Source of the DNA: Candidatus Kapaibacterium sp.
GTDB lineage: Bacteria; Bacteroidota; Ignavibacteria; Kapaibacteriales; NICIL-2
Assembly: GCA_026003475.1 (NCBI GenBank)
Contig: BPHJ01000001.1
Span: 1,239,189-1,303,188 of the forward strand
Length of the DNA: 64,000 bases
Direction of reading: 5' to 3'
A model generated the notes under the pieces. The model worked only from the letters and a program-made list of their open reading frames with translations, was not told the DNA's origin and did no database searches. Below are positions 49,330 through 59,328 of this stretch, one piece after another. The translations under genes and the position numbers were made by a program. How positions within the stretch are numbered: the stretch's first letter is position 1; each line of letters opens with the position of its first letter.

Positions 49330-49806
49330 CTATGGGTAGAACCGCATGCCGAGTCCCACATCAATGGCCGATCCGAAGCCAGGAGCAATGCCAATGAGTG
49401 GACCGAACTCAAGGAAGAACTCCAGCGGAACCCCGCGCGGAAGGACACTGACCCCGAACATACCCCGCACCCCGAGCCGCGTTTCGTCGCGGTCGTAGTA
49501 CTTGTAGCCGCGATCGCCCCACCAGCGCACTCCCTTGCCGAGCCCAACGGCAACACCAACGTCGCCATAGAGCAGAACAACCGAGCTGCGGAATGCATTG
49601 AAGTGCCACAGGTAATCCACCCCAATACGTGGCGCTCCAAAGTATGACCCACCCAGGCTTGCTGTCATTGCTTGATCGCGGCTAACCCAATGCTTGAGCG
49701 TTAGCCCCGTTGGGTCACCGAGAATAATCCCAAATCCAGTTGCGCCGCGCTGTGCAGATGCAATACCAGCGACGAAGCACATCAACAACAACCATCGAGC
49801 AATCAT
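49330..49806 (-). CDS. small outer-membrane beta-barrel-like hypothetical protein
   Basis: Signal peptide 'MIARWLLLMCFVAGIASAQ', alternating hydrophobic/Gly strands, terminal aromatic 'GLGMRFYP'. Confidence 0.65.
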   Translation of the reverse strand: MIARWLLLMCFVAGIASAQRGATGFGIILGDPTGLTLKHWVSRDQAMTASLGGSYFGAPRIGVDYLWHFNAFRSSVVLLYGDVGVAVGLGKGVRWWGDRGYKYYDRDETRLGVRGMFGVSVLPRGVPLEFFLEFGPLIGIAPGFGSAIDVGLGMRFYP

Positions 49807-50951
49807 CGCTCCTCCGAATGGTAGGTGAGAGATTCGAGCATACGTACGTAGCTGTCGTAGCGTTCAGTTTGAATATGTCCCGCTGCAACCGCTGCGCGTA
49901 CCGCACAGTCTGGTTCATGCGTATGCGTGCAGGGTAAGTATTTACACTGCGGATAGAAGGGATCGAAGTCGTGGAAATAAAACGCAAGCTCTTCGGGTGC
50001 AATCTGCGCCAATGCAAATTCACGCAATCCGGGAGTGTCAATGAGCTTTCCTCCACCAGGAAGATGGAAGAGCCTCGCATTTGTGGTCGTATGGCGTCCA
50101 CGCTGATACTTGCTCGAGATTTCTCGCACTGCTTGGATTGGCTGCCCAAAGCATGCATTCAAGATCGCTGATTTGCCCACTCCTGATGCTCCGACCAGCA
50201 CACTGGTGCAGCCGTGCATCAGCGCCATGAGCTCGCCAAGCCCTTCGCCGGTGATGGTGCTGGTGTAGCAGAGCCTCACTCCTAACCGCTCGTGATAGTA
50301 ACACAGAGCCGCTGCCAGCTCCGGTGGAACACCCAAATCAATTTTATTTATCACAATCACCGGCTCAACTTGCCCTTGCTCACAGGCTACCACGTGGCGA
50401 TCCAACAACCGGCGACTGAAGTACGGTTGGCGCACAGCATGTACCAGGAAAGCACGATCAACATTGGCAGCCAGTATGTCCACCTCGCGGCTCGAGGGTG
50501 ATAGGCGAAAGAGTCGGTTCTGTCGCTGGCGAACGTGAACAATGACACCTTTTCCCTCCTCCCCAGGGATTGTAGCGAAATCCACCCAGTCACCAACGGC
50601 CAGCAGTGATTCTTCGGGCGGATTGTCACTTGAAACTACCCCCCTGGCTGTGCACTGATGCGTAGCACGGAAAGGTTCATCGTTAGCTGCGTGGTAGGAG
50701 CTACTTTCCTCGACCAGCCACACTGCACTGGCGACGCCAACGATGCGCCCCTGGCAATCGGCTCGTTGGCGATGCTTTGTGGGATTTTTCTTCAGCTGTG
50801 TGGAACGAACCACGGACCGTTCCGGAAGGACTGTCCCTTCCTGGCGGACAGCGTCGTCGCGCAGGATCGCTTTGCGGTGGGGTTTGCGTCGAAAGTAAGG
50901 CATCGCGGCAATGAGGGCCGAAAATCCAAGGTCATACACCAAGCGCCACAA
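49803..50951 (-). CDS. rsgA: ribosome small subunit-dependent GTPase A
   Basis: Circularly permuted GTPase: 'VINKIDL', 'VLVGASGVGKSAILNACFG', 'GRHTTTNARLFHLPGGGKLIDTPGLREF', Zn 'CKYLPCTHTHEPDCAV'. Confidence 0.95.
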   Translation of the reverse strand: MWRLVYDLGFSALIAAMPYFRRKPHRKAILRDDAVRQEGTVLPERSVVRSTQLKKNPTKHRQRADCQGRIVGVASAVWLVEESSSYHAANDEPFRATHQCTARGVVSSDNPPEESLLAVGDWVDFATIPGEEGKGVIVHVRQRQNRLFRLSPSSREVDILAANVDRAFLVHAVRQPYFSRRLLDRHVVACEQGQVEPVIVINKIDLGVPPELAAALCYYHERLGVRLCYTSTITGEGLGELMALMHGCTSVLVGASGVGKSAILNACFGQPIQAVREISSKYQRGRHTTTNARLFHLPGGGKLIDTPGLREFALAQIAPEELAFYFHDFDPFYPQCKYLPCTHTHEPDCAVRAAVAAGHIQTERYDSYVRMLESLTYHSEER

Positions 50952-50990
50952 ATATCGTGGACTAGTGGGATAATTTCCCTGCTGGTTCGC

Positions 50991-50998
50991 TAAGTTTG
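50991..50998 (+). promoter_or_regulatory. putative -7 box TAAGTTTG for recJ
   Basis: 32 nt upstream of ATG 51030. Confidence 0.3.
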
Positions 50999-51029
50999 CA
51001 ACAGTTTATTGTTGACACACTATTGAACC

Positions 51030-52742
51030 TTGTCACATTACCGTTGGGTACTTCGTGCACAGCCGGATGAATCTGTTGTCTCGACGCTCTGCCAGCATTT
51101 AGCCATCCCACGACCAATCGCGCGGGTGCTTGCCTCGCGTGGGATGAGTAAACCAGCAGACGCCCAGCAGTACTTTGCCCCACGTCTGGAAGACCTGCAC
51201 GATCCATTTCTGATGACAGACATGGAGCGCGCGGTCGAGCGGATCGAACGGGCAATTGCGGGCAACGAGATGATCTGGATTCACGGCGATTACGACGTGG
51301 ACGGCACCGCATCCACGGCGATGCTCGTTGAGTTTTTGCGTTCGCTGGGTGCGAACGTCTGCTACTACATCCCCGACCGACTCAGTGAGGGATACGGGAT
51401 TTCGACACAAAGCATCAACGCTGCACTCGAGCACAGAGCACAACTGCTGATTACGGTGGACTGCGGTATCACCAGCAGCGAGGTCCTTACCTACGCACAG
51501 TCCCGCGGACTCGATGTGATTATTTGCGATCACCATGAACCCGGCGACTGCCTCCCACCAGCCTTTGCCATTTTAGACCCGTTGATTCCCGACTGTCCGT
51601 ACCCGTTCAAGCATCTGGCAGCCTGTGGCGTCACGTTCAAGCTCATTGAAGCAATCTGCATTCGCCGCGGCATGCACCAGCGTGCATTTGAGTATCTCGA
51701 CTATGTAGCAATTGCCTCTGCCGCAGACATCGTACCACTTGTCGGGGAAAATCGCATCCTGGTTGCGCATGGCCTACGCAAACTCAACACCGACCCCCGA
51801 CCAGGCTTCCGTGGACTTATTGACTGCGTCGGCGCCGATTACGGCAGTATCACCACATCGAGCATCGTCTATGGCATTGCACCACGCATCAACGCTGCCG
51901 GACGCCTCGGCGATGCTCGTCGCGCCGTCGAGATGATGCTGCAACCCAATCCCGTTCTGGCATTCCGCATCGCGCAATCGCTCGAGCATGACAATCGCAA
52001 GCGACGCTCGTTCGACGAAATCACCTTTGATCAAGCCCGGCAACAAGCTGAGCAAATCATGGCAACGCAGCAGCGGCGATCGTTGGTGCTCCATTCGCCG
52101 TCCTGGCATCCCGGTGTGATCGGCATCGTTGCATCCCGCCTGGTTGAACGTTTCCATGTGCCAACCATCCTTCTCACCTCGAGTGATGGAATCGCCAAGG
52201 GTTCGGCACGCAGCATCCGCAACTTCGATATCCATGCTGCACTCAAGCAATGCGAATCGCTGCTGATCGAGTTTGGTGGACACAAGTACGCCGCTGGATT
52301 GGCTCTGCACCCGGACAACATCCCACTCTTGGCAGAACAATTCGAGCGCATCGCACACCAGCAAATCACCGAGGATATGCTCCTGCCGGAGCTGACCATT
52401 GATGCACCAATGCAGCTTACCGAGTTGACTCCCAGCTTGCTGGAAATCCTGCCGCGCTTTGCTCCCTACGGTTTCAACAACAACAAACCACTCTTCCTGG
52501 CAACAGGCGTTCACTTAGTCGGCAATCTTCGCCCTAATGGTCGGAATCAATTTCGCTTCCGCACGCTCCAATCGAACTTCGCTATTGACGCCGTCGCCAC
52601 GTTCAGCAGCGACAAAGCTGCCGTCGTCCAACAAAGCCCCATGTTTTCGATGATCTTCAGCATCGAAGAAGAAGCCAGGGGTGTGCCACTCCTCCGTGTC
52701 CGCGATGTGCGTCCGGGTGATTCGCCTCCGAATCAAAACTGA
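51030..52742 (+). CDS. recJ: single-stranded-DNA-specific exonuclease RecJ
   Basis: 'IWIHGDYDVDGTASTAMLVEFL', 'LLITVDCGITSSEV', 'VIICDHHEPGD', 'IAPRINAAGRLGDARRAVEMM'. Confidence 0.96.
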   Translation: MSHYRWVLRAQPDESVVSTLCQHLAIPRPIARVLASRGMSKPADAQQYFAPRLEDLHDPFLMTDMERAVERIERAIAGNEMIWIHGDYDVDGTASTAMLVEFLRSLGANVCYYIPDRLSEGYGISTQSINAALEHRAQLLITVDCGITSSEVLTYAQSRGLDVIICDHHEPGDCLPPAFAILDPLIPDCPYPFKHLAACGVTFKLIEAICIRRGMHQRAFEYLDYVAIASAADIVPLVGENRILVAHGLRKLNTDPRPGFRGLIDCVGADYGSITTSSIVYGIAPRINAAGRLGDARRAVEMMLQPNPVLAFRIAQSLEHDNRKRRSFDEITFDQARQQAEQIMATQQRRSLVLHSPSWHPGVIGIVASRLVERFHVPTILLTSSDGIAKGSARSIRNFDIHAALKQCESLLIEFGGHKYAAGLALHPDNIPLLAEQFERIAHQQITEDMLLPELTIDAPMQLTELTPSLLEILPRFAPYGFNNNKPLFLATGVHLVGNLRPNGRNQFRFRTLQSNFAIDAVATFSSDKAAVVQQSPMFSMIFSIEEEARGVPLLRVRDVRPGDSPPNQN

Positions 52743-52781
52743 TCTCACCGTTGTCCCTGGCCACGTCCTGGAGCCTTTGCG

Positions 52782-55700
52782 ATGGCTCGACGTCTGACCC
52801 CAAGCGAATGTGCCGAACTACTCGAGGATCTCGAACAGCTTGCAGACGCAAAGCAAGCTCCATGGCTTGATCGCTGTAATTTGTTCAGTGAGGTCCTCCG
52901 CACCAGCTACCTGTATGCAACCGACGACGAGGTGCAACGCTTTGCGACCCTTGCCGCGCGCCAGCTCTACGTGCACCAAGCCCTCGGCGTTCCTGAGCAG
53001 CTTGCCCGTAGCCTTGAATACCATCGCAGGAAGATTCACCGCGCACTGCTTACCAAGACGGAGTATCCGCACGAGCAGCTTCGCGACGCAATCGAGGCAC
53101 TCCAATGCTGGATTGAATGGCACCGGAACAGAGCCGCACAACCGATAGCAGCGCAACCCCAGGTCCCCGACGAAACAGACACGTCCTTGCAACCATTGTC
53201 TGTCCGCATGGTTGTCAGCGATCGCCACACTGTCCACGACAGCAAAGGTGAAGCAATTCCGACCTTCAGCGGTGTCGTCGAGGCAACATCCGAGCGCATC
53301 ACGCTGCACCTGCATGACCGGTGGCGTGCAATGGGCAACCTCATTCGGTCGGGCACTGTGCTGCACATCATTGCTGGACGGTGGAGTGATACGAACACCC
53401 TCCACTGCGGTTCGCAAGCGCTGCTGGTGCTTGAACCTGATCTACTGCTCGATGTGACGACAGTGGCAGAATGCTTCACCGGAAACTTCAACTCGCATCT
53501 TTTAGCACTATTGCGATTGTTCGCGACCGAAACAACAAAAGGAGCTTCGGCCGTTGTTGGCACGGTTGTCAACGCCTGCTTCGATGAGCTGCTTTCCGAT
53601 CCCACGGTGAGCATCGGTGCTGCCATTGATCGTGCTCTCCGGATGCGATACCTGGATGTGCTGGCAGCCATCAACTCGCAGTCCTTGTCGATTTCATCTC
53701 TCCAGAGCGACATCGAGCCACACATCGCAACCATCCAATCAGTACTGCCCCACCTCGACAAAGGTCGTCTGACAACCGAGCCAACCTTTCTGGCACCTCA
53801 CTATGGAATCCAGGGTCGGCTCGATGTTCTCTCCGAAACTGAAGGAGACTGGCGCTCGGTTGTCGAACTCAAGTCCGGTTCAGCACCACCATCGAACCTT
53901 CTGCTTGCAGCCTCGAGCGGCAAGAGCTTCTCGATAGGGATGCGCCCGAACCACGCAATGCAAATTGCCGGATACAACCTACTCTTGGATGCTGCCTATC
54001 CCGGACGGACGGGCAGTAGCCAAATCCTCTACAGCGCAGCCCCGGATGCCCCGCTCCGGAATGCACCAAACGCGCATGATCTGAAGGCGGATTTCCTTGT
54101 GATGCGAAACCGAATCGTCGCCATGTACGTTGCATTGGCGCAGCGGTTGTTTGGTGACCTTGACCATCTGCTGCGTCTCGATACACACACGCTTCCTCCC
54201 TTCCACCAATCCGCTTTCGCTCAATGGAAGAGTGCAATGGGGTCGCTGACCGACCAAGAAGCGCTCTACATCCGAGCATTGATCAGCTTCGCATTTGCCG
54301 AGTGGATTGCCCAACTTGTCGGCAATCCCTGGCGACTCAGTGGGTATGCAACACTCTGGCGGCTGAGCATCCCCGAAAAAACAGAACAACTGCTCGCTCT
54401 GACCTACTTGCGGTATGATCCAGAGGGCAGCGATATCACGCGCGGATACCTTGCATTCACGTTCAGCGACCAGACGCCACGGACTACGCCCTTCCGTGCC
54501 GGTGATATTGCCGTGCTCTATCCACACACAGCACTTACCTCGGATGGTAGCATCCAAGGACAAGTGTTCAAGTGCTCGATCCGAGAGCTTGGCGACGTGA
54601 AAGTCGTGGTGAGCTTGCGCAACAAGCTCTTCGACAGAACGGTGTTTACCGATGACCAATGGTGGGCGCTCGATGCAGATATTCTCTCGACAAACATCGA
54701 CACCATGGTGCGCGCATGTGCGGAGTTCACCCTGCTGCCTCAACAGCGGCGACAACTGTTGTTGGGTCTGGTGCCGCCGCGAACCGAACCACGATCGGTG
54801 CAGCGCCCCGCTCGATTGACCGATGCACAATTTGCTGTGTACAGCGCAGCGATCGGAGCACGGGACTACTTCTTGCTGGAAGGCCCCCCAGGCACCGGTA
54901 AAACCAGCACGATGCTCCGTGCATTGGTTGAACATCTGCTTACCGATGAGCGCGAAACCCTTCTGTGTGCAGCGTTGACTAACCGCGCAGTGGACGAAAT
55001 CTGTTCAGCGCTCAAACATCTTGCAGGCGACGGGCTGCTCCTTCGCATGGGCAGCATCGAAAGCACCGAGCACCCAGCACTGGCTTTCGCTGGCGCTGCC
55101 CGCACGAGACCATTCGACGAACTCCAACAGCTCGTCGAACGGGCGCGGATCATTGTTGCGACGGTGCCATACCTGAACGCGAATCCTTCAGTGTTCACGC
55201 TCAAACGGTTTACAACTGCCATCATTGACGAGGCTGCACAACTTGTCGAGCCACAAGTGGTCGGTATTGTTTCGCGCGTGGAGCGCTTCATCATGATTGG
55301 TGACGCACACCAGCTCCCAGCGGTCGTACAGCAATCCGAGCGCAGTATGCGTGTTTCCCATCCCTTGCTGGACGCAATCGAGCTCCGCCGGCTGGACACA
55401 TCGTTGTTTGAGCGTCTGCTCCGCATCGCACAGCGGAATGGATGGCATCACGCATGGGGACGACTGACCGAACAAGCACGCATGCACCACATCATCGCCC
55501 AATTCCCGGGCACACGCTTCTACGGTAGGGAATTTGGTACGCTCCACGCTTGGCAACGGAATGACCCTGCGCTTCTTCCCCACGAACAGTTGCCCTCCTT
55601 CTTGCGTCATCGCTTGGTGTTTGTTGATACGTCACCCGAACTCCACCAGGGATACAACGTTGGCGAAGCTCGCCTGGTAGCAGCGTGCACGACTGCATTG

Positions 55701-56114
55701 GCGACAGTTCTTGACCCATTGCCGAGCAACACACTGGGGATCATCGCTCCATTCCGCAAACAGATTCGCACGATCATCGAGCAGCTCCCTGAAGCGCTCC
55801 GCGCGCAGGTGACCGTTGACACCGTCGAGCGATTCCAAGGATCCCAACGCGATCACATCATCATCTCCTGTGCCATCAATCAACCAAGCGATCTTCGGCT
55901 TATCGAATCCATCATTGAACTCGATGGGCGACCAGTTGATCGTAAACTCAACGTCGCGCTAACGCGTGCCCGGCACCAAGTCATTGTGGTTGGATGTCGC
56001 AGAATTCTCGAGCACAACACGATCTTTGCCGAGCTGATTGCTCACATCGAGCGCACAGGAATTGTCCTTTCCGCAAGCGAAGCGCTCGAAATGCTGGGTA
56101 ATTGTTCGGTTTAG
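52782..56114 (+). CDS. Dna2-like nuclease-helicase: Cas4-type PD-(D/E)XK nuclease + SF1 AAA helicase
   Basis: 'GIQGRLDVLSETEGDWRSVVELKSG...HAMQIAGYNLLLD' then 'FLLEGPPGTGKTSTMLRALVEHLL', 'AIIDEAAQLVEP', 'TVDTVERFQGSQRDHIIISCA', 'RKLNVALTRARHQVIVVG'. Confidence 0.9.
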   Translation: MARRLTPSECAELLEDLEQLADAKQAPWLDRCNLFSEVLRTSYLYATDDEVQRFATLAARQLYVHQALGVPEQLARSLEYHRRKIHRALLTKTEYPHEQLRDAIEALQCWIEWHRNRAAQPIAAQPQVPDETDTSLQPLSVRMVVSDRHTVHDSKGEAIPTFSGVVEATSERITLHLHDRWRAMGNLIRSGTVLHIIAGRWSDTNTLHCGSQALLVLEPDLLLDVTTVAECFTGNFNSHLLALLRLFATETTKGASAVVGTVVNACFDELLSDPTVSIGAAIDRALRMRYLDVLAAINSQSLSISSLQSDIEPHIATIQSVLPHLDKGRLTTEPTFLAPHYGIQGRLDVLSETEGDWRSVVELKSGSAPPSNLLLAASSGKSFSIGMRPNHAMQIAGYNLLLDAAYPGRTGSSQILYSAAPDAPLRNAPNAHDLKADFLVMRNRIVAMYVALAQRLFGDLDHLLRLDTHTLPPFHQSAFAQWKSAMGSLTDQEALYIRALISFAFAEWIAQLVGNPWRLSGYATLWRLSIPEKTEQLLALTYLRYDPEGSDITRGYLAFTFSDQTPRTTPFRAGDIAVLYPHTALTSDGSIQGQVFKCSIRELGDVKVVVSLRNKLFDRTVFTDDQWWALDADILSTNIDTMVRACAEFTLLPQQRRQLLLGLVPPRTEPRSVQRPARLTDAQFAVYSAAIGARDYFLLEGPPGTGKTSTMLRALVEHLLTDERETLLCAALTNRAVDEICSALKHLAGDGLLLRMGSIESTEHPALAFAGAARTRPFDELQQLVERARIIVATVPYLNANPSVFTLKRFTTAIIDEAAQLVEPQVVGIVSRVERFIMIGDAHQLPAVVQQSERSMRVSHPLLDAIELRRLDTSLFERLLRIAQRNGWHHAWGRLTEQARMHHIIAQFPGTRFYGREFGTLHAWQRNDPALLPHEQLPSFLRHRLVFVDTSPELHQGYNVGEARLVAACTTALATVLDPLPSNTLGIIAPFRKQIRTIIEQLPEALRAQVTVDTVERFQGSQRDHIIISCAINQPSDLRLIESIIELDGRPVDRKLNVALTRARHQVIVVGCRRILEHNTIFAELIAHIERTGIVLSASEALEMLGNCSV

Positions 56115-56136
56115 AATCCCTTCTTTGGAACATCGA

Positions 56137-56694
56137 ATGCGTATCATCGGCATTGATCCTGGGTCGCTGGTGTGTGGGTATGGCGTCGTCGAGCAGCGCG
56201 GCACCCGCCTTGAGCTGGTCGAGTACGGCGTCGTCGAGGCACAACGCCACAGCCCTGAACTTCCCCGACGCTTAGAACTGATCTACGACCGGCTGCATGC
56301 CGTCATCGAGCGGACCCGCCCGGAAATGGCAGCAATGGAGGCTCTCTTCCATGCACGAAATGTCCAGTCGCTCCTGAAGCTATCCCATGCACGCGGTGTA
56401 GCAATGCTGGTGCTGGCCCAACACAACTTGCCGATCGCAGAATACGCAGCACGTCTGGTCAAACGGAGCATTTCGGGCAAAGGAAATGCCTCGAAAGAGC
56501 AAGTCTCCTTCATGGTCAAATCCATGCTCGGCATTACCGAAACCCCAGAATTCTTCGATGCAACCGATGCGTTGGCAATCGCCATCACGCATGCACTCCG
56601 GAGTGGAACCTCTGGCAAAACATCCAACACCCGCAGAGCGACACGTTGGCAAGAATTCCTCCAGCAGAATCCCGACCGTATTGTCAAGCGTTGA
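56137..56694 (+). CDS. ruvC: crossover junction endodeoxyribonuclease RuvC
   Basis: 'MRIIGIDPGSLVCGYGVVE', 'MEALFHARNVQSLLKLSHARGVAMLVLAQ', 'DATDALAIAITHA'. Confidence 0.95.
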   Translation: MRIIGIDPGSLVCGYGVVEQRGTRLELVEYGVVEAQRHSPELPRRLELIYDRLHAVIERTRPEMAAMEALFHARNVQSLLKLSHARGVAMLVLAQHNLPIAEYAARLVKRSISGKGNASKEQVSFMVKSMLGITETPEFFDATDALAIAITHALRSGTSGKTSNTRRATRWQEFLQQNPDRIVKR

Positions 56695-56704
56695 TGGTGT
56701 GCGC

Positions 56705-59131
56705 TCAGAGTGTTCGCGTGTACTCTCGGGCCACCAGCGCTAATTCTTCCAGCCGCTGATCAACAGCGTGAAGGAACGTACCAGGAGGATACGTAAAGTC
56801 TGGCAGTATCGAACCCGCTTCCATCCCGGTCAGGATCGGAATTCCCTCAGTAAAGTGTCGGATAGCCCAGACGTGGAATGTGCCCTCACTGCAGGCACGG
56901 AGGATCGGCTCCGGGAGCATCAAGTCGGCGATATTTTGGTGAGGGATGATCACACCATGCATGCCATCGAGCCCCTGCTGCTGACAAATCTCGAAAAAGC
57001 CGATGATTTTTTCGTTGACCCCACCGACAGGCTGGACGTCGCCTTTTTGGTTGATGCTTCCGGTTACAGCAATTGCTTGTTTGATCGGCACCCGTGCCAG
57101 AGAGGAAAGAATCGCATACAGCTCCGCAAGCGAAGCGCTATCGCCTTCAATACCGCCGTAGTTCTGCTCGAAGCTGATGCTCGCCGAGAGTGCAAGTGGC
57201 CGGCGCTGACCGAAGTACTCCCGCAGCAAGCCTGGAATCGTCAGCACGCCTTTGCGGTAGATATTGCCGCCCAGCGAGGCTTCATGTTCGATGTCAATGA
57301 TGCCGGCATTTCCCGCTCCAGTGGACGCTGTAATGCGCGCGGGCTTGCCAAACGAAACCAGACCCGTCGAGTACACCGTTAGTCCGTTGATCTGCCCGAT
57401 GCGTTCGCCGTGGGTGTCGATCATTAGCACCCCATGGAGAATTTGGCTTTTGATCTTGACGTCCTGCAGCTCCGTCCGACGGCGACGCAACCGGAGCGCT
57501 TCCTCGACGCAGTCGCGATCGAAATACTTTTTCCGCTGCTGTCGCGCCACAAAGGATGCTTCGCGGATGACGTCGGATACATCACTGAAGTTGATCGTGA
57601 TTTTGTTTTTGTCCTCAGCACGTTCGACTGCCCATTCGATCAGCGCCGCAACACCCGAGGGGCGAGCATGGAGGACGTTTTCCTCCTCGCAGAGCCGGGC
57701 AACAAACCGTGCATAGTTCTGCAGCATTTTCTCGGAGCGATCGGTCTCGTAATCGAATTCGGCTGCTATCTTGAACATCTTGTTGAAGTCTTCTTCGATC
57801 GCCGAAAGCGCCAGATAGGTTTGGTAGTCGCCGAGCATGATAACCTTGACGTTGACATCAATCAACTCTGGCTTGAGCACGATCGTGCCACCCAAACCAT
57901 CGGGCGGTTGAATCTCGAGTTTGCCGTAGAGCAGTACGCGCTTGAGTGTCTGCCAGACGAGGGGATCATTCAACACATCGTTGGCATTGACAATCAAGTA
58001 CCCGCCATCGGCGCGGAGAACATCCCCTGCCTTGATCATCGTAAAGTCGCTATGCACCATACCGCTCCGATCGTAGCGCCGTTCGATGGTGCCAAATAGG
58101 TTCGTGTAGGTGGGGAACGTCTCGATGATGATCGGTGCAGAGAGTGTTTGCGAGTTATCCACGAGGATATTGACCGTGTACTCTTTGAGCTTATCGGCAA
58201 TAGTCTTGCCACCGGGCAGTTCTGCTTCTGGCGATGCAGCAAACTGGGGCGAAAACAGTTCTACGTTGGCGATGATGTCCTGCTCGCACTGGCTCAGGAA
58301 GTCTGTGACGCTCTCCCCGCGGAAGCGTTCACGCAATTCGTCGAATGCAGCCGAGACGATGATGCTGGCAGCTTTTCGTGCATGGTCGAGGAGCGCTTGT
58401 TCGAAGGCACGCTGCATTTCCAGTCCCTGATAGCTCATGGTGGCCAACTCCTCGCGCAGCCGCATGTAGGTCCGCACAAGACGTTCAGCGCGGCGCTCGC
58501 TGAGCTTGCCTTCGCTGACAAGTACGCCCAATTGGTCAATCGAAGTTGGCTTCCCCCGAATGACGGCAAACAGGTCGTAGTGGGTGCTCCCGTCAGGTTG
58601 ACTGAGCTGCCCTAAGGTGAATCCTTCGGGTGCAATGCGTTTGTTGAATTGCTCAATCAGTGCTGCTTCTTTGGATCGGAAGCGTTGGGAGATGGCATTT
58701 CGGCTCCGTTGGAAAGACTCCTCGCGGAAGAGTTCTGCGATCCGCTGACGCAAGAATGCTAATGTCTCCTGGAGAGCACGCGCAAACTGCCGAGCACGTC
58801 CGGCACGAAACCGAAGCAGCCGCGGCATTGTTGGGTCGGCGAAGTTGTGAACATAGGCAAAATCGTAGAACTCCCGGCGTTGTTGTGCGATCGGCTCGAG
58901 CACCTGTTTGATCGTCGTTAGTCGTCCCGTTCCGAGCAAGCTCATGACGAAAATGTTGAAGCCGCGAGATTCGATCGCTGCGCCAAGCTTGATTGCCTCG
59001 ATAGCTCGCTGCTGCCCGACAATTCCCCGCAGGGGAACTAGTTCCTTCGTGGTCCGAAACGTAAACATTCGCTCATCACACCGCCAGCGTAACTGATCCG
59101 GATCGAGGGGGCGAAGCTGGGTCTGTGCCAT
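56705..59131 (-). CDS. AAA_32 + Lon C-terminal (S16) protease family protein
   Basis: 'FRTTKELVPLRGIVGQQRAIEAIKLGAAIESRGFNIFV', 'DGGYLIVNANDVLNDPLVWQTLKRVLLYGKLEIQ', proteolytic 'EGDSASLAELYAILSSLA' and 'GGVNEKIIGFFEIC'; ORF open from 59233. Confidence 0.9.
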   Translation of the reverse strand: MAQTQLRPLDPDQLRWRCDERMFTFRTTKELVPLRGIVGQQRAIEAIKLGAAIESRGFNIFVMSLLGTGRLTTIKQVLEPIAQQRREFYDFAYVHNFADPTMPRLLRFRAGRARQFARALQETLAFLRQRIAELFREESFQRSRNAISQRFRSKEAALIEQFNKRIAPEGFTLGQLSQPDGSTHYDLFAVIRGKPTSIDQLGVLVSEGKLSERRAERLVRTYMRLREELATMSYQGLEMQRAFEQALLDHARKAASIIVSAAFDELRERFRGESVTDFLSQCEQDIIANVELFSPQFAASPEAELPGGKTIADKLKEYTVNILVDNSQTLSAPIIIETFPTYTNLFGTIERRYDRSGMVHSDFTMIKAGDVLRADGGYLIVNANDVLNDPLVWQTLKRVLLYGKLEIQPPDGLGGTIVLKPELIDVNVKVIMLGDYQTYLALSAIEEDFNKMFKIAAEFDYETDRSEKMLQNYARFVARLCEEENVLHARPSGVAALIEWAVERAEDKNKITINFSDVSDVIREASFVARQQRKKYFDRDCVEEALRLRRRRTELQDVKIKSQILHGVLMIDTHGERIGQINGLTVYSTGLVSFGKPARITASTGAGNAGIIDIEHEASLGGNIYRKGVLTIPGLLREYFGQRRPLALSASISFEQNYGGIEGDSASLAELYAILSSLARVPIKQAIAVTGSINQKGDVQPVGGVNEKIIGFFEICQQQGLDGMHGVIIPHQNIADLMLPEPILRACSEGTFHVWAIRHFTEGIPILTGMEAGSILPDFTYPPGTFLHAVDQRLEELALVAREYTRTL

Positions 59132-59293
59132 TGCTCGTCGTGGGTTGTTGAACCATCGGGGTAACAAAAATGCCATCCGAGGGATGGAACTTCTCCCACT
59201 AGCAGGGTGGTTTTCGCTTTCGACAACCATCACTACCGGACAGCATCATCGCGATGCATGCAACGACTGCTGCTGCGGAAGCACCTCATGGTG

Positions 59294-59301
59294 TAAATTT
59301 G
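59294..59301 (+). promoter_or_regulatory. putative -7 box TAAATTTG upstream of sigma factor
   Basis: 28 nt upstream of ATG 59329. Confidence 0.3.
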
Positions 59302-59328
59302 AGTAGCTCATTACAGAACGCCCCGCCA

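Noticed and set aside
50999-51014. Inverted repeat CAACA-GTTTAT-TGTTG before recJ
   Set aside because: Only a 5-bp stem; too short to claim as operator or terminator
53979-54935. 318-aa - strand ORF
   Set aside because: Antisense to the Dna2-like gene; Cys/Arg/His-rich shadow ORF
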